Notes under the pieces: generated by a model | The model's input: only the letters and a program-made list of their open reading frames with translations | Databases searched by the model: none | Told to the model about the DNA's origin: nothing | In this document: positions 8,629 to 17,476 of the stretch, piece by piece | How positions within the stretch are numbered: the stretch's first letter is position 1 | Layout of the letters: the number at the start of each line of letters is the position of its first letter | Source of the DNA: Reyranella aquatilis | Lineage (GTDB): Bacteria > Pseudomonadota > Alphaproteobacteria > Reyranellales > Reyranellaceae | Assembly: GCF_020880995.1 (NCBI RefSeq) | Contig: NZ_JAJISD010000001.1 | Span: forward strand, 868,001-932,000 | Length of the DNA: 64,000 nucleotides | Direction of reading: 5' to 3' | Program-made: the position numbers and the translations under genes

Positions 8629-9659
8629 AGCAGGCCGTTGTCCCGGACGTATTTCGCGATCTCTTTCGCGATCAACTCGTGCGCGGCCCGGTTGGGATGC
8701 CCGTCGCCCACGATGTAGAGGTTGGTGCCCTTGTCCCTCTCCCGCTGGAAGGCCTGCGTGAGGTCGAGCAGCTGGATGTCGCCGATCACGCGACCCAGAC
8801 CTTCCGGCGCGGAGTAGTAATTCGTCGGCAGATAGACGACGAGCAGCTTGGCGCCGATGTCTGCGGCCGACCTCTGCATGTTCCCCAACAGGAACCCCAG
8901 CGCCTCTTCCTTCTTCTGGTCGCTCGGCGTGCTGTAGGTGGCCTCGGCATACTCGATCCGGCCGCGGATCACGTCGATGCCGTGCGTCAACCATGTGACG
9001 GGGTTGGTATAGTCCCCCGACAGATGCCGCTGGAAGCGACGCACGCCATTGCTCTGCGGCGGGGCGATGTACGGCTTCCCCGCCTCGTTCCAGGCCACGT
9101 GCGAGGCATCGAAGCAGAACGGATAGTAGGATGGGAGGCACGGCATCACGTTGCGCTCGAAGTGATGGGCGATGATGCCGTAGACGATCAGCTTGGGCTT
9201 GAGGTCGCCGTTTCGACGCATCATCTGCAGCGACTGGGTAGTGCCGTAGGCCGCCATCGCGAAGTTCGAGACGCCGGTTCCGAGTTCGCGCGCGAGGTGC
9301 CGGGCATAGGTCTCCTGGTTCGACAGGGCGTAGCCCCAGGAAAAGGAATCGCCGACCACCAGCACGTCAACCTGGGCGGGGCTGCTCTGTCCCGGCCCAT
9401 CGACCCGCGCACCGCGATCGTCGGTGTAGATGTCGAAAGCGAATGTCTGGCGGTCGCGGACGGCCGGGTAGATGCGCCGGGCGTGGGAGCTGGGATTGGC
9501 CCTGGCGCCAATCTCGGGGTCGAATACGAGGAGCCGGTCGCCTTCCGAAATGAGAGGGATTCGCGGAATGGTCAGGTAGGCGGCGATGGCGATACCGACC
9601 AGAATGCTGGCCGCGGTCGACACCAGCACCAAAAGAACGGTCTTGCTGGCTTTGTTCAT
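8625..9659 (-). CDS. Membrane-anchored SGNH/GDSL-family hydrolase-like protein
   Basis: A 344-residue protein with one N-terminal membrane helix (about residues 8-30) and a large probable periplasmic domain. GDSFSWGY near residue 103 is SGNH block I, with Ser105 as the candidate nucleophile, and VGDGHPNRAAH near 318-327 supplies the D-x-H of block V. Such anchored SGNH proteins often resemble AlgX/AlgJ-like O-acetyltransferases or esterases acting on envelope polysaccharides. The block-I Ser and the Asp-His pair are intact, so catalysis is plausible. There is no polysaccharide cluster next to it. It converges on the SnoaL-like gene and diverges from thiE. Confidence 0.8.
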   Translation of the reverse strand: MNKASKTVLLVLVSTAASILVGIAIAAYLTIPRIPLISEGDRLLVFDPEIGARANPSSHARRIYPAVRDRQTFAFDIYTDDRGARVDGPGQSSPAQVDVLVVGDSFSWGYALSNQETYARHLARELGTGVSNFAMAAYGTTQSLQMMRRNGDLKPKLIVYGIIAHHFERNVMPCLPSYYPFCFDASHVAWNEAGKPYIAPPQSNGVRRFQRHLSGDYTNPVTWLTHGIDVIRGRIEYAEATYSTPSDQKKEEALGFLLGNMQRSAADIGAKLLVVYLPTNYYSAPEGLGRVIGDIQLLDLTQAFQRERDKGTNLYIVGDGHPNRAAHELIAKEIAKYVRDNGLL

Positions 9660-9690
9660 GGTTCCTGGCGAGAAGGCTGATGTCAGTTAG

Positions 9691-9731
9691 CCCGCGCCAA
9701 GGCGGGAAGACAACGTCAGGTTTCTCCTGAC
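9691..9731 (+). other. Two small hairpins in the SGNH/thiE intergenic region
   Basis: A CCCGC/GCGGG stem-loop (9691-9706) is followed by GTCAGG pairing with CCTGAC around a TTTCT loop (9715-9731). They lie in the leader of thiE. They do not show the conserved cores of a TPP riboswitch and have no following T tract, so no function is assigned. Confidence 0.3.
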
Positions 9732-9786
9732 TGGGCCTCGACGGCGCGGCGGGTTCCGCATAAACCACACAAAAATCAGGAAGCCC

Positions 9787-10422
9787 GTGACCGCCCGTCT
9801 GTATCTCATCTCGCCCGCCCGCATCGACCATCCGTCGATCTTCGCCGACGAACTGCGCGCCGCCCTCGACGGCGGCGACGTCGCCGCGTTCCAGCTTCGA
9901 CTGAAGGATGTTCCCGACGACGCGATCGCCCGTGCCGCCGACACGCTGCGCCCCATCTGCCAGCAGCGCGACACGGCGCTGATCATGAACGACCGTCCCG
10001 ACCTCGCGGTAAAACTCGACTGCGACGGCGTGCATGTCGGCCAGGACGACATGCCCTATGCCGAGGCCCGCCGGATCGTCGGACCCAACCGGCAGGTCGG
10101 CGTCACCTGCAAGGCCTCCCGACACCTCGCCATGGAGGCGGCCGAAGCCGGAGCCGACTACGTGGCCTTCGGCGCGTTTTTCCCCTCCACGACCAAGCAG
10201 GTCACCAGCCCCGCCAGCCTCGAGATCCTCGAATGGTGGAACGAGTTGATGGAAGTGCCCAGCGTGGCGATCGGCGGCATCACGGTCGAGAACTGCAGGC
10301 CGGTCGTCGCGGCCGGCGCCGACTTTCTCGCTGTCGCCAGCGGCGTGTGGAACTACAAGGAAGGGCCGGAGGCCGCAGTCCGGGCGTTCAACGAAATCTT
10401 CTCAGCGCACGGGCAGCCATAG
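9787..10422 (+). CDS. thiE: Thiamine phosphate synthase
   Basis: ThiE condenses the pyrimidine (HMP-PP) and thiazole (THZ-P) halves into thiamine phosphate in the cytoplasm. The 211-residue product starts at a GTG (9787) just downstream of AGGA. The TIM-barrel landmarks are QLRLKD near residue 36, [23 protein letters not shown] near 65-88, the [13 protein letters not shown] phosphate and pyrophosphate loop near 125, and AIGGIT near 160. Length and motifs are normal. No other thi genes and no TPP riboswitch are seen here, so its regulation is not evident. Its 3' end overlaps the convergent epmA gene by 21 bases. Confidence 0.92.
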   Translation: MTARLYLISPARIDHPSIFADELRAALDGGDVAAFQLRLKDVPDDAIARAADTLRPICQQRDTALIMNDRPDLAVKLDCDGVHVGQDDMPYAEARRIVGPNRQVGVTCKASRHLAMEAAEAGADYVAFGAFFPSTTKQVTSPASLEILEWWNELMEVPSVAIGGITVENCRPVVAAGADFLAVASGVWNYKEGPEAAVRAFNEIFSAHGQP

Positions 10423-11397
10423 CACGTCCTCGATGCGTGATGCGCCGGTGGCCAGCATGGCCAGGCGGTCGAAGCCCATCGCGATGCCGGAGCAGTCCGG
10501 CAGCCCGTGATCGAGCGCGGCGAGGAAGTCCTCGTCGACGGGCCAGCGCACGCCGTAGAGCCGGTCCTTGAGGTCCATGTCCGCTTCCAGGCGCTCGCGC
10601 TGGATCCTCGCGTCGGTGAGTTCGCCGAAGGCATTGGCCAGCTCGACGCCGCAGACATAGAGCTCGAAGCGTTCGGCGACCCGCGGGTCCCCCGGCTTGG
10701 CACGTGCGAGCGCGGCCATCGAAATCGGATACTCGCAAAGGATCGTGGGGCGGCCCATGCCCAGCCGCCGCTCGATCTTCTCGAACATGATCCGGAAGAA
10801 GACGTCTTCCCAGCTGTCGCCGGCATGCATGGGCACGCCGGACGCGCCCGAAAGCGCCTCGGCATTGCCGGCGGTCGCGAAGAGATCGACGCCGGCATGG
10901 CGCGCGAAGGCCTCCGCGACCGTCAGGCGCTCCGGCTGCGCATGCGGATCGCAGACCTGCCCGTCCCACTGAAGCTCGTCGACGCCGAGGCAGGCCAGCA
11001 GCGCCGCGCAATCGTCCATGATGGCCTCGTACCCAACGCCCGTGCGGTACCATTCGAGCATCGTGAACTCGGGATGGTGGAGCGCAGACCCCTCGGCATT
11101 GCGGAACACCCGGGCGAACTGGAAGATCCGAGGCAGCCCGCCCGCGAGCAGCTTCTTCATCGCGAATTCGGGCGAACTGTGCAGCCAGCGCTCGCGCGCT
11201 TCGCCGTCCGGCAGCTCCCATTCGGTGGCGAAGCCCGTGAGGTGGACTTCCGCGCCGGGCGCGACCTGCAGGATCGGGGTTTCGACTTCGAGAAATCCCT
11301 CGGCGGCGAACCATCGCCGCATCGAAGCCAGCAGGCGCGCACGCGCCTCGAGATGCGGCAGGCGCCGTGCAAGCCTGTCGGGACGCCATTCGGTCAT
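10402..11397 (-). CDS. epmA: Elongation factor P lysine ligase (GenX/PoxA-type class II aaRS paralogue)
   Basis: EpmA is a truncated lysyl-tRNA synthetase-like enzyme that attaches (R)-beta-lysine to a lysine of EF-P. The ATG at 11397 was chosen because GAAGG lies 6-7 bases upstream; another in-frame ATG is at 11412. The 331-residue protein has the class II catalytic core without an anticodon-binding domain: [10 protein letters not shown] (motif 1 region), the motif 2 [22 protein letters not shown], and the motif 3 [12 protein letters not shown] near the C-terminus. Its partner efp lies 0.5 kb away on the opposite strand. EpmB, the aminomutase that makes beta-lysine, is not in this window. 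Confidence 0.91.
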   Translation of the reverse strand: MTEWRPDRLARRLPHLEARARLLASMRRWFAAEGFLEVETPILQVAPGAEVHLTGFATEWELPDGEARERWLHSSPEFAMKKLLAGGLPRIFQFARVFRNAEGSALHHPEFTMLEWYRTGVGYEAIMDDCAALLACLGVDELQWDGQVCDPHAQPERLTVAEAFARHAGVDLFATAGNAEALSGASGVPMHAGDSWEDVFFRIMFEKIERRLGMGRPTILCEYPISMAALARAKPGDPRVAERFELYVCGVELANAFGELTDARIQRERLEADMDLKDRLYGVRWPVDEDFLAALDHGLPDCSGIAMGFDRLAMLATGASRIEDVLWLPVR

Positions 11398-11441
11398 GTC
11401 GCACCTTCGCATGGCGGCGAGCCGGCGTGTAGGATGTCGTC

Positions 11442-11795
11442 ATGACGCCGAAGCAGGTCGATGCCTATTGCCGCAGTCTGCCGGCCGCCACCCGGACGGT
11501 GCAGTGGGAGGGCGTCACCGTCTTCAAGGTCGGCGGCAAGATGTTCTGCCTGATCGGCCCGCCCGGCCATTCCGTCGCGCGCCTCTGCTTCAAGTGCCCG
11601 CCGGAACATTTCGAGGCGCTGTCCCATGCGAAGGGGTTCAAGCCAGCTCCCTACCTGGCGCGCGCCACCTGGGTAGCCCTGGAGGATCCCTCGGTCCTGA
11701 CTCCGGCCGAGACGCGCGCCTACCTGAAACAGGCGCATGCCGTCGTCGCGGCCGGCCTTTCGAAGAAGAAACGGGCCGAACTGGGCCTGAAATAG
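11442..11795 (+). CDS. MmcQ/YjbR family protein
   Basis: A 117-residue protein of the YjbR/MmcQ family, a small cystatin-like or double-wing DNA-binding fold whose biological role is not settled. The N-terminal helix MTPKQVDAYCRSLP, the W-E/F-K-V-G-G-K-M-F strand pair (VFKVGGKMFCLIG) and the C-terminal ATWVAL strand with a basic helix are typical. It is divergent from epmA (44 bases between starts) and precedes efp. A weak hairpin (AGCCC/GGGCT) overlaps its stop codon. Confidence 0.85.
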   Translation: MTPKQVDAYCRSLPAATRTVQWEGVTVFKVGGKMFCLIGPPGHSVARLCFKCPPEHFEALSHAKGFKPAPYLARATWVALEDPSVLTPAETRAYLKQAHAVVAAGLSKKKRAELGLK

Positions 11796-11820
11796 CCCCA
11801 TGAGGGCTCCCGCCGCCCGG

Positions 11821-11849
11821 TTGCGACCCCGGGCCGCCTTTGATAGAAG
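11821..11849 (+). promoter_or_regulatory. Possible sigma-70 promoter for efp
   Basis: TTGCGA (11821-11826), a 17-base spacer and TAGAAG (11844-11849) each match consensus at four positions. The element sits in the gap before efp, leaving a leader of about 70 bases. It is only a weak match. Confidence 0.3.
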
Positions 11850-11926
11850 GCCGCGCCGGCCTCGTACCGCCCCGCGGACGAGGCCGAATCCATTCATCCG
11901 AGACAGCGGTAAGGCCGGGTAAAGCC

Positions 11927-12496
11927 ATGAAAGTCCAAGTCAATTCCATCCGAGCCGGCAACGTCATCGAGTACAACGGCAAGCTCTGGGTCGCTTCCAA
12001 GGTGCAGCACATCAGCCCCGGCAAGGGCGGCGCGTTCGTCGCCATCGAGGCCAAGGCGCTGCGCGAGGGCAACAAGCTGCAGGAGCGCTTCCGCTCGGGC
12101 GAGACCATCGAGCGTGTCCACATCGACGAACGCGAGTGCACCTACCTGTTCAAGGACGAGAACGGCTTCACGTTCATGGACAAGGAGACGTTCGAGCAGC
12201 TCGTGGTGGGCGCCGACGTGCTCGACGAGGATCAGTCCCGCTGGCTGCAGGACGGCATGGAAGTGACCGTGTCTCTCTACGAAGGCACGCCGGTCGGCGC
12301 CGAGCTCCCGAAGACCGTCGTTCTTGCCGTCACCGAGGCCGATGCCGTGGTGAAGGGCCAGACCGCCTCCTCCTCCTACAAGCCGGCCATAGTCGAGGGG
12401 GGCATCCGCGTGATGGTGCCGCCGCATATCGGCGTCGGCACCCGCCTGGTGATCAACACCGAGGAAGGCACCTACATGGAACGTGCCAAGGACTAG
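11927..12496 (+). CDS. efp: Elongation factor P
   Basis: EF-P binds between the P and E sites of the ribosome and relieves stalling at polyproline stretches. The ATG at 11927 gives the standard N-terminus (MKVQVNSIRAGN) and a 189-residue, three-domain protein; the frame is open further upstream without homology. The tip of the domain I loop reads SPGKGGAF with Lys33, the residue beta-lysylated by EpmA, whose gene is 0.5 kb away. The C-terminal MVPPHIGVGTRLVINTEEGTYMERAKD matches the family end. Proline-rich proteins in the window (the OmpA-like protein and the A2M linker) are plausible clients. Confidence 0.96.
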   Translation: MKVQVNSIRAGNVIEYNGKLWVASKVQHISPGKGGAFVAIEAKALREGNKLQERFRSGETIERVHIDERECTYLFKDENGFTFMDKETFEQLVVGADVLDEDQSRWLQDGMEVTVSLYEGTPVGAELPKTVVLAVTEADAVVKGQTASSSYKPAIVEGGIRVMVPPHIGVGTRLVINTEEGTYMERAKD

Positions 12497-12514
12497 GGCC
12501 GTACCCGTGGCCCT
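12495..12514 (+). other. Hairpin directly after efp
   Basis: AGGGCC pairs with GGCCCT around an eight-base loop, starting in the efp stop codon. It lacks a T tract. Its presence argues mildly that the following phosphatase gene starts downstream of it rather than at the overlapping GTG 12483. Confidence 0.3.
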
Positions 12515-12569
12515 CCCGACCAACCGTCCTCCCCGCGAAACACCGGTCGCCCGCGTCGGCCGCGCCCCG

Positions 12570-13418
12570 ATGGGCGAAGCGCGCGAGCGTTCGGGCCCGC
12601 CCGAGCGCAAGTCGCTGGCGGCGCGCTCGGCCACGATCACCGTGATGATCCGTGCCGCCTTTGCCGCGGCCAAGAGCCTGAAGCGCGATTTCGGCGAGGT
12701 CGAGCACCTGCAGATCTCCGAGAAAGGGCCCGGCGACTTCGTCAGCCATGCCGACATCAAGGCCGAGCGCACGTTGCGCACCGAGCTGTCGCGAGTTCGT
12801 CCCGACTACGGTTTCCTCGGCGAGGAAGGCGGCGAGACGAAAGGCGATGGCCGCAACCGCTGGATCGTCGACCCGCTCGACGGCACGACCAACTTCCTGC
12901 ACGGCGTTCCGCATTTCGCCATCTCGATCGCGCTGGAGCGCGAGAAGGAGATCATCGCGGGTGTCATCTACCAGCCGATCTCCGACGAGCTGTTCTGGGC
13001 CGAGAAGGGCAATGGCGCCTATATCGACACGCCGAACGCCCGTTCGCGCCGCCTGCGCGTCTCGGGGCGCAAGGATCCGGCGAGAGCGCTGGTCGGCACC
13101 GGCATCCCGCATATCGGCAAGGGCAACCATGCCGCCTATCACGCCAAGCTGGCGGCCGTGACGGAGCGCACCGCCGGCGTCCGCCGCTGGGGTGCCGCGG
13201 CGCTCGACCTCGCCTTCGTGGCGGCCGGCCGCTACGACGCCTTCTTCGAATTCGGCCTCGCGCCCTGGGACGTCGCGGCCGGCGTTCTGATGGTGCGCGA
13301 AGCCGGCGGTCTCGTGGGTGATGTCGCGGGCCAACCTTACGAGCTGGGCGGTCCGTCCCTTCTCGCCAGCAATTTCGGGCTGCGCGACGCGATGGTCGAT
13401 ATCCTGTCGAAGGCCTGA
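12570..13418 (+). CDS. suhB: Inositol monophosphatase family protein (SuhB-like)
   Basis: A Mg-dependent phosphatase of the inositol monophosphatase fold. From the ATG at 12570 it is 282 residues. The same frame is open from a GTG at 12483 overlapping efp, but the first 30 codons of that version match nothing in the family, and a hairpin lies within them. Motifs are the ISEKGPGDFVSHAD start of the fold, the metal-binding GEEGGE, the DPLDGTTNFLHG signature, and APWDVAAGVLMVREAGG near the C-terminus. It could dephosphorylate inositol-1-phosphate or, as SuhB, act with the transcription antitermination machinery; sequence alone does not decide. Confidence 0.88.
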   Translation: MGEARERSGPPERKSLAARSATITVMIRAAFAAAKSLKRDFGEVEHLQISEKGPGDFVSHADIKAERTLRTELSRVRPDYGFLGEEGGETKGDGRNRWIVDPLDGTTNFLHGVPHFAISIALEREKEIIAGVIYQPISDELFWAEKGNGAYIDTPNARSRRLRVSGRKDPARALVGTGIPHIGKGNHAAYHAKLAAVTERTAGVRRWGAAALDLAFVAAGRYDAFFEFGLAPWDVAAGVLMVREAGGLVGDVAGQPYELGGPSLLASNFGLRDAMVDILSKA

Positions 13419-13533
13419 GGGTTCTCCGGAGCATTCGCGCCCGGCCACCACTGCAATTGGTCCGCAGGCGGTTGAGCGGGCACAGTCCATTCGGTATGGT
13501 CGATTGCCAAATCCCTTGGAAAGGCAATCGGTT

Positions 13534-14481
13534 ATGCCCCCCTCTTCGGTCGCTGCACGCAGCTTGGCGCTCGCCGTCCTCGGCGTCGGCGCTGCGGCGT
13601 TCGCGGCCCGCGGGCAGAACGTCACCGCGTTCAATCCCTACTCCGGCCTCGGCCTGCCGGGCGGGCCGCCATCCCAGAGCGCCTCGCCGGCCGCGGCGCC
13701 GGCCGTGACGGCTCCGATGGCGCCTTCGGGTCAACTGGCAGGGCCGGCCTTCAATCCCTGGACACTCCCGGCGCCGCCTCCGCTGGCTCCCCAGCCCTCG
13801 CCGTCATCGGCGTCCGCGTCGGTGCGCTCACCGGCGACCGGGACCAACCTGCCACCGCCGCCCGGCCGGATCGCGAGCCGCGTCGTCGCCGTGCCGGAGC
13901 TGACCACGAACCGGGCTCGGCCGCGCGTCGCACAGAAAGCCAGCGCCGCTCCGCGCACGCGGACCGTCGCGGCTGCGGCGCCCAAGTCTGCGCCACCGAC
14001 GGCTGGACCGCCCGTCCAGGCGACGCCGCCCGCGTCCAAGCCGATCCCAACGGCGACCACGCCGGTGGCGACGGCAGCCCCGGCGGCACCTAAGGTCGCC
14101 CCACCAGCCGGCGCCGATTCCACAGCACCGGCGGCGCCTGAACCGAAGATGGCGGCCCTGGCCCCGCAGCCCCCGGCCCCGGCGCGGGTTCCCCTCACCG
14201 TCTCCCTGGTCTTCCCGGCGCGCTCTGCCGAACTCTCGGACACCGCGCGCGCGGAGTTGGACCGTCTGATCAAGAGCATCTCCGACCGCGCCCTGCGCCA
14301 GGTCGAACTGAAATCGTTTGCTGCCAACGGCGAGGCCGACAGCCGCAAGGTCTCGCTGGCCCGCGCCCTTAACGTCCGCACCTATCTCATCGACAAGGGC
14401 GTGAAATCGAAGATCGAGATCGGCACCTTTTCCAGCAGCGACGGCAACGAGCGGGTCGAAATCGTGGTGCCCAACACATGA
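13534..14481 (+). CDS. Proline/alanine-rich exported protein with C-terminal OmpA-like domain
   Basis: A 315-residue protein from the ATG at 13534, preceded by GGAAAGG; the frame continues upstream without similarity. A signal peptide (about residues 1-25, ending near ARGQN) is followed by about 190 residues of low-complexity Pro/Ala/Thr sequence and then a C-terminal OmpA/MotB-like fold (VPLTVSLVFPARSAELSDTARAEL through the basic end). The OmpA domain is divergent: the usual peptidoglycan-binding GHTD is absent, with SFAANGEADS in its place. It lies 39 bases before the MotA-like gene and is probably part of the same envelope module. The long linker would allow reach across the periplasm. Confidence 0.8.
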   Translation: MPPSSVAARSLALAVLGVGAAAFAARGQNVTAFNPYSGLGLPGGPPSQSASPAAAPAVTAPMAPSGQLAGPAFNPWTLPAPPPLAPQPSPSSASASVRSPATGTNLPPPPGRIASRVVAVPELTTNRARPRVAQKASAAPRTRTVAAAAPKSAPPTAGPPVQATPPASKPIPTATTPVATAAPAAPKVAPPAGADSTAPAAPEPKMAALAPQPPAPARVPLTVSLVFPARSAELSDTARAELDRLIKSISDRALRQVELKSFAANGEADSRKVSLARALNVRTYLIDKGVKSKIEIGTFSSSDGNERVEIVVPNT

Positions 14482-14520
14482 TCGCCCGCAGGCACGGCCT
14501 TAACGGCAGCGGGAGTTCGC

Positions 14521-15672
14521 ATGAGTAATCCGCTTCCGTATCTCGTTCGCATGCTGCTGTTCCTCGCGGTCGTCGCCTGCATCGCTTACCTGCTCCACCA
14601 TGACCTGCTGCGCGTGTTCATGAACACGCCGATCCTGAACAGCGTCATCGTCGGCGTGCTCGTGATCGGCATCTTCTTCGTGATGCGCCAGGTGCTCTCC
14701 CTGTGGCCCGAGGTTCGCTGGCTTCGGCGCTTCCAGCACCGCGAGCCGGGCGCGCCACCGCTCGATGCCGGCTCGATCGACCTGATGGCACCGATGGCCG
14801 CGATGATGGGCGAGCGACAGGACAATTTCCGCCTGTCTCCGACGGCGACGCGCGCCATGCTCGACGGCATCGCCAGTCGCCTCGACGAGCGCCGCGAACT
14901 CAGCCGCTACATGATCGGCCTGCTGATCTTCCTCGGCCTGCTCGGCACCTTCTGGGGGCTGCTGGAGACGATCGGCGCCGTCGCCGACGCCATCGTCGGC
15001 ATGCAGGTGACCGGAGGCGACGCCGTCCAGATCTTCGCCAAGCTGAAGCAGGGAATCGAAGGCCCGCTCAAGGGCATGTCGACCGCCTTCGGCGCGTCGC
15101 TGTTCGGCCTGTCCGGATCGCTCGTCCTCGGCTTCCTCGAACTTCAGGCCAGCCAGGCACAGGGCCGCTTCCACACCGAGCTGGAGGAATGGCTGGCCGG
15201 CGCGACACGACTCTCCAGTGGCACGCTGCAGGCTGAGGGCGAACAAGGCGTCTCGGCCTATGTCGAGGCACTGCTGGAGCGCACCGCCGATGGGCTGGAC
15301 GATCTCACCCGCACGCTTCGCCGCAGTGAGGAAGGCCGTGAACAGGCCGCGGCCGCCAATGCCGCGCTGGTTGAGCGTCTGTCTTCTCTGACCGAGAGCA
15401 TGCGCTCCCAGCAGGCACTGCTGGCGCGGCTCGCGGAGCAATCCATCGAGCTGCGCGGCACGGTCGCGCGGCTGACCGAGCGCAAGCCGGAAGCACACGA
15501 CCAGGAAGTATTGCTGGCCCATCAGCGCAATCTCGAGGCCGGGATCGCCCGCCTGATCGACGAGAGCGTTCGCAGCCGCACGGCGCTGGCGGACGAACTG
15601 CGCGGTGAATTCCGCCTTCTCGCCCGGACCATCGCTTCGACGCGCGGCGCGACGCCGCCGGGCGACGACTAG
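14521..15672 (+). CDS. MotA/TolQ/ExbB-like proton-channel protein with cytoplasmic coiled coil
   Basis: A 383-residue membrane protein. Predicted helices are at about 7-26, 37-58, 128-152 and 190-212. The third contains GLLGTFWGLLETIGAV, the hallmark of the MotA/TolQ/ExbB family, and the fourth FGASLFGLSGSLVLGF. The C-terminal 170 residues are charged and heptad-like, suggesting a coiled coil in the cytoplasm. No flagellar, Tol or TonB genes are adjacent. The next gene is a MotB-like partner 5 bases downstream, so the two should form a stator-like complex driven by ion flow. Annotation as flagellar MotA would be misleading. Confidence 0.85.
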   Translation: MSNPLPYLVRMLLFLAVVACIAYLLHHDLLRVFMNTPILNSVIVGVLVIGIFFVMRQVLSLWPEVRWLRRFQHREPGAPPLDAGSIDLMAPMAAMMGERQDNFRLSPTATRAMLDGIASRLDERRELSRYMIGLLIFLGLLGTFWGLLETIGAVADAIVGMQVTGGDAVQIFAKLKQGIEGPLKGMSTAFGASLFGLSGSLVLGFLELQASQAQGRFHTELEEWLAGATRLSSGTLQAEGEQGVSAYVEALLERTADGLDDLTRTLRRSEEGREQAAAANAALVERLSSLTESMRSQQALLARLAEQSIELRGTVARLTERKPEAHDQEVLLAHQRNLEAGIARLIDESVRSRTALADELRGEFRLLARTIASTRGATPPGDD

Positions 15673-15677
15673 CCGCC

Positions 15678-16877
15678 ATGGCGGCCGCATCCCGCCGCCG
15701 CGGAGGGGGCTCGGCCGACTATACCTGGCCGGGTTACGTCGACGCGCTCACCACACTGCTGATGGTCCTGATCTTCCTGCTGTCGCTCTTCAGCGTCGCG
15801 CAGTTCACGCTGACCGACACGCTGAACACGCGGGACAGCGCGATCGAGGCCCTCAACAAGCAGCTCGGCAGTCTCGCCAACGTCCTCTCCATCGAGAAGG
15901 CCGCCAGCGAGGGGTTGAAGCAGGACCTCGAGAAGCTGACCCTGCAGCTTCGCCAGAACCAGGCGGAGCGCGACCGGCTGAGCGCCGATCTCGCCACCCA
16001 GCGCGGCGCAGCCGATGCGCTCAAGATCGAGCGCGACGCCCTGACGGAGCGCCTCACCTCGATGCTTGCGGAGCGCGACCGGCTCGCCTCCTCGCTCGAA
16101 AGCACCAACAAGGAGGCGGCCGCAAGGGCGGATGACCTCCAGAAGGAGATCGAACGGCAGCGCCTGGAGCTCACCCGCCTGGCCGCCTCGCTCGCGGCAG
16201 CCAACCAGGACAAGGGCAAGCTGTTCGGCGACCTCACGGAGGAGCAGAAGCTCAGCGCCGAGCAGAAGGCGGCCGTCGTGCGACTTACCGCTGAACTGGC
16301 GGCCCTCAAGGACGAGCTGGCCCGGCTCGGGACCGCCCTGGATGCCGCCGACGCCAAGGCGAAGGACCAGCAGGCCCAGATCGTCGATCTCGGCCAGAAG
16401 CTCAATCGTGCGCTCGCCAGCAAGGTCGAGGAGCTGGCGCGTTATCGCTCGGAGTTCTTTGGCAAGCTGCGGGAGGCTCTGCGCGGCCAGCGCGACGTCC
16501 AGATCGTCGGCGACCGCTTCGTCTTCCAGTCGGAAGTCCTGTTTCCGTCGGGCTCGGCAAAGCTGCAGGAGAGCGGCGAAAAGCAGCTCGCCAGCGTTGC
16601 CAAGCGGCTGGTGGAGATTTCCGCGACCATTCCCAAGGACATCAACTGGGTCCTGCAGGTCGACGGCCACACCGACAACAAGCCGATCAGCAACGCCACC
16701 TATCCGTCGAACTGGGAACTGTCGGCCGCCCGCGCCATCGCCGTGGTGAAGTTCCTGCACAGCGAAGGGATTCCCAACAACCGCCTGGTGGCGGCTGGCT
16801 ACGGCGAATACCAGCCGCTCTCGTCCACCGATACAACCCGCAACCGGCGCATCGAGCTGAAGCTCACCAACCGATAG
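15678..16877 (+). CDS. MotB-like protein: TM helix, long coiled coil, OmpA peptidoglycan-binding domain
   Basis: A 399-residue partner of the preceding MotA-like protein. After a short basic cytoplasmic tail comes one membrane helix (about residues 18-42). The Asp in PGYVDALTTLLMV corresponds to the proton-carrying Asp of MotB. Residues about 50-250 form a long predicted coiled coil, much longer than in flagellar MotB. Residues about 285-399 are an OmpA-C domain with the peptidoglycan-binding VDGHTDNKPI, NWELSAARA and RNRRIELKL motifs. The layout fits a rod-like stator that couples inner-membrane ion flow to the cell wall. It ends 9 bases before the convergent DUF1489 gene. Confidence 0.88.
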   Translation: MAAASRRRGGGSADYTWPGYVDALTTLLMVLIFLLSLFSVAQFTLTDTLNTRDSAIEALNKQLGSLANVLSIEKAASEGLKQDLEKLTLQLRQNQAERDRLSADLATQRGAADALKIERDALTERLTSMLAERDRLASSLESTNKEAAARADDLQKEIERQRLELTRLAASLAAANQDKGKLFGDLTEEQKLSAEQKAAVVRLTAELAALKDELARLGTALDAADAKAKDQQAQIVDLGQKLNRALASKVEELARYRSEFFGKLREALRGQRDVQIVGDRFVFQSEVLFPSGSAKLQESGEKQLASVAKRLVEISATIPKDINWVLQVDGHTDNKPISNATYPSNWELSAARAIAVVKFLHSEGIPNNRLVAAGYGEYQPLSSTDTTRNRRIELKLTNR

Positions 16878-16886
16878 CCGAACCGG

Positions 16887-17315
16887 CTACAGCAGCCCCA
16901 GCCGCTTCAGTTCCGCAGCCATTTCCGGCGGCATGTCCGCCGTGTCGCCGCTCGCCAGGTCCGGCGGCGCCCGCTCGGGCTCGAGGTAACGCCAGCCCTG
17001 GAAGGCCTTGCAGGCACGCGGCGCCGTCTGGATCAACGTGCGCTTCAACTTTATCCGGCAAAATTTCTTGCCGCTCTCCTCGTCGAATTCGTCCTCGAAG
17101 CCCACCAGTTCCTGCCGGACGCGGATGACGCCGCGGATCACCCAGTACAAGGAGCCACCCACCAGATCTTCTCCGCGGCGCGGCGAGTTGCGGGTGTAGA
17201 CCCAATGCGGCGAGCGCGGCGGCTGCCCGCGCTCCTTCCGCCGTGCCGCCTGGACCTTCTTCATATGCGCAAGGTCGTCGACGCCGACCGCGAGCTTGAT
17301 GAGATGCAACGCCAT
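16887..17315 (-). CDS. DUF1489 family protein
   Basis: A 142-residue cytosolic protein of the DUF1489 family, common in alphaproteobacteria and of unknown function. The opening MALHLIKLAVGVDDLAHM, the central WVYTRNSPRR and the aromatic KAFQGWRYLEPERAPPDL stretch are recognisable family blocks. No catalytic motif can be assigned. It converges on the MotB-like gene and is divergent from the alpha-2-macroglobulin gene with a 161-base gap. Confidence 0.85.
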   Translation of the reverse strand: MALHLIKLAVGVDDLAHMKKVQAARRKERGQPPRSPHWVYTRNSPRRGEDLVGGSLYWVIRGVIRVRQELVGFEDEFDEESGKKFCRIKLKRTLIQTAPRACKAFQGWRYLEPERAPPDLASGDTADMPPEMAAELKRLGLL

Positions 17316-17476
17316 CGCTTGCGATTAGTACGCCCCGACCCGCTTCCTCAAGCGCCGCCTATCCACAGCGTGACCTTCCCGCCACAGCCTGCGAGAATTG
17401 CTGACCGGACCTCGGACTCCACAATGTCTGCACAATCCACGCTCTAAAGTCCGGACGCTTTTTCCGCGGGGTTCTC

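Noticed and set aside
9660..9786. TPP riboswitch upstream of thiE
   Set aside because: The hairpins present lack the conserved TPP-binding cores.
14521..15672. Flagellar motor protein MotA
   Set aside because: No flagellar gene is in the window and the long C-terminal coiled coil is not typical of MotA.
14521..16877. Zorya anti-phage system
   Set aside because: The MotA/MotB-like pair resembles ZorA/ZorB in layout, but no ZorC, ZorD or ZorE-like gene is adjacent; the neighbours are an OmpA-like gene and DUF1489.
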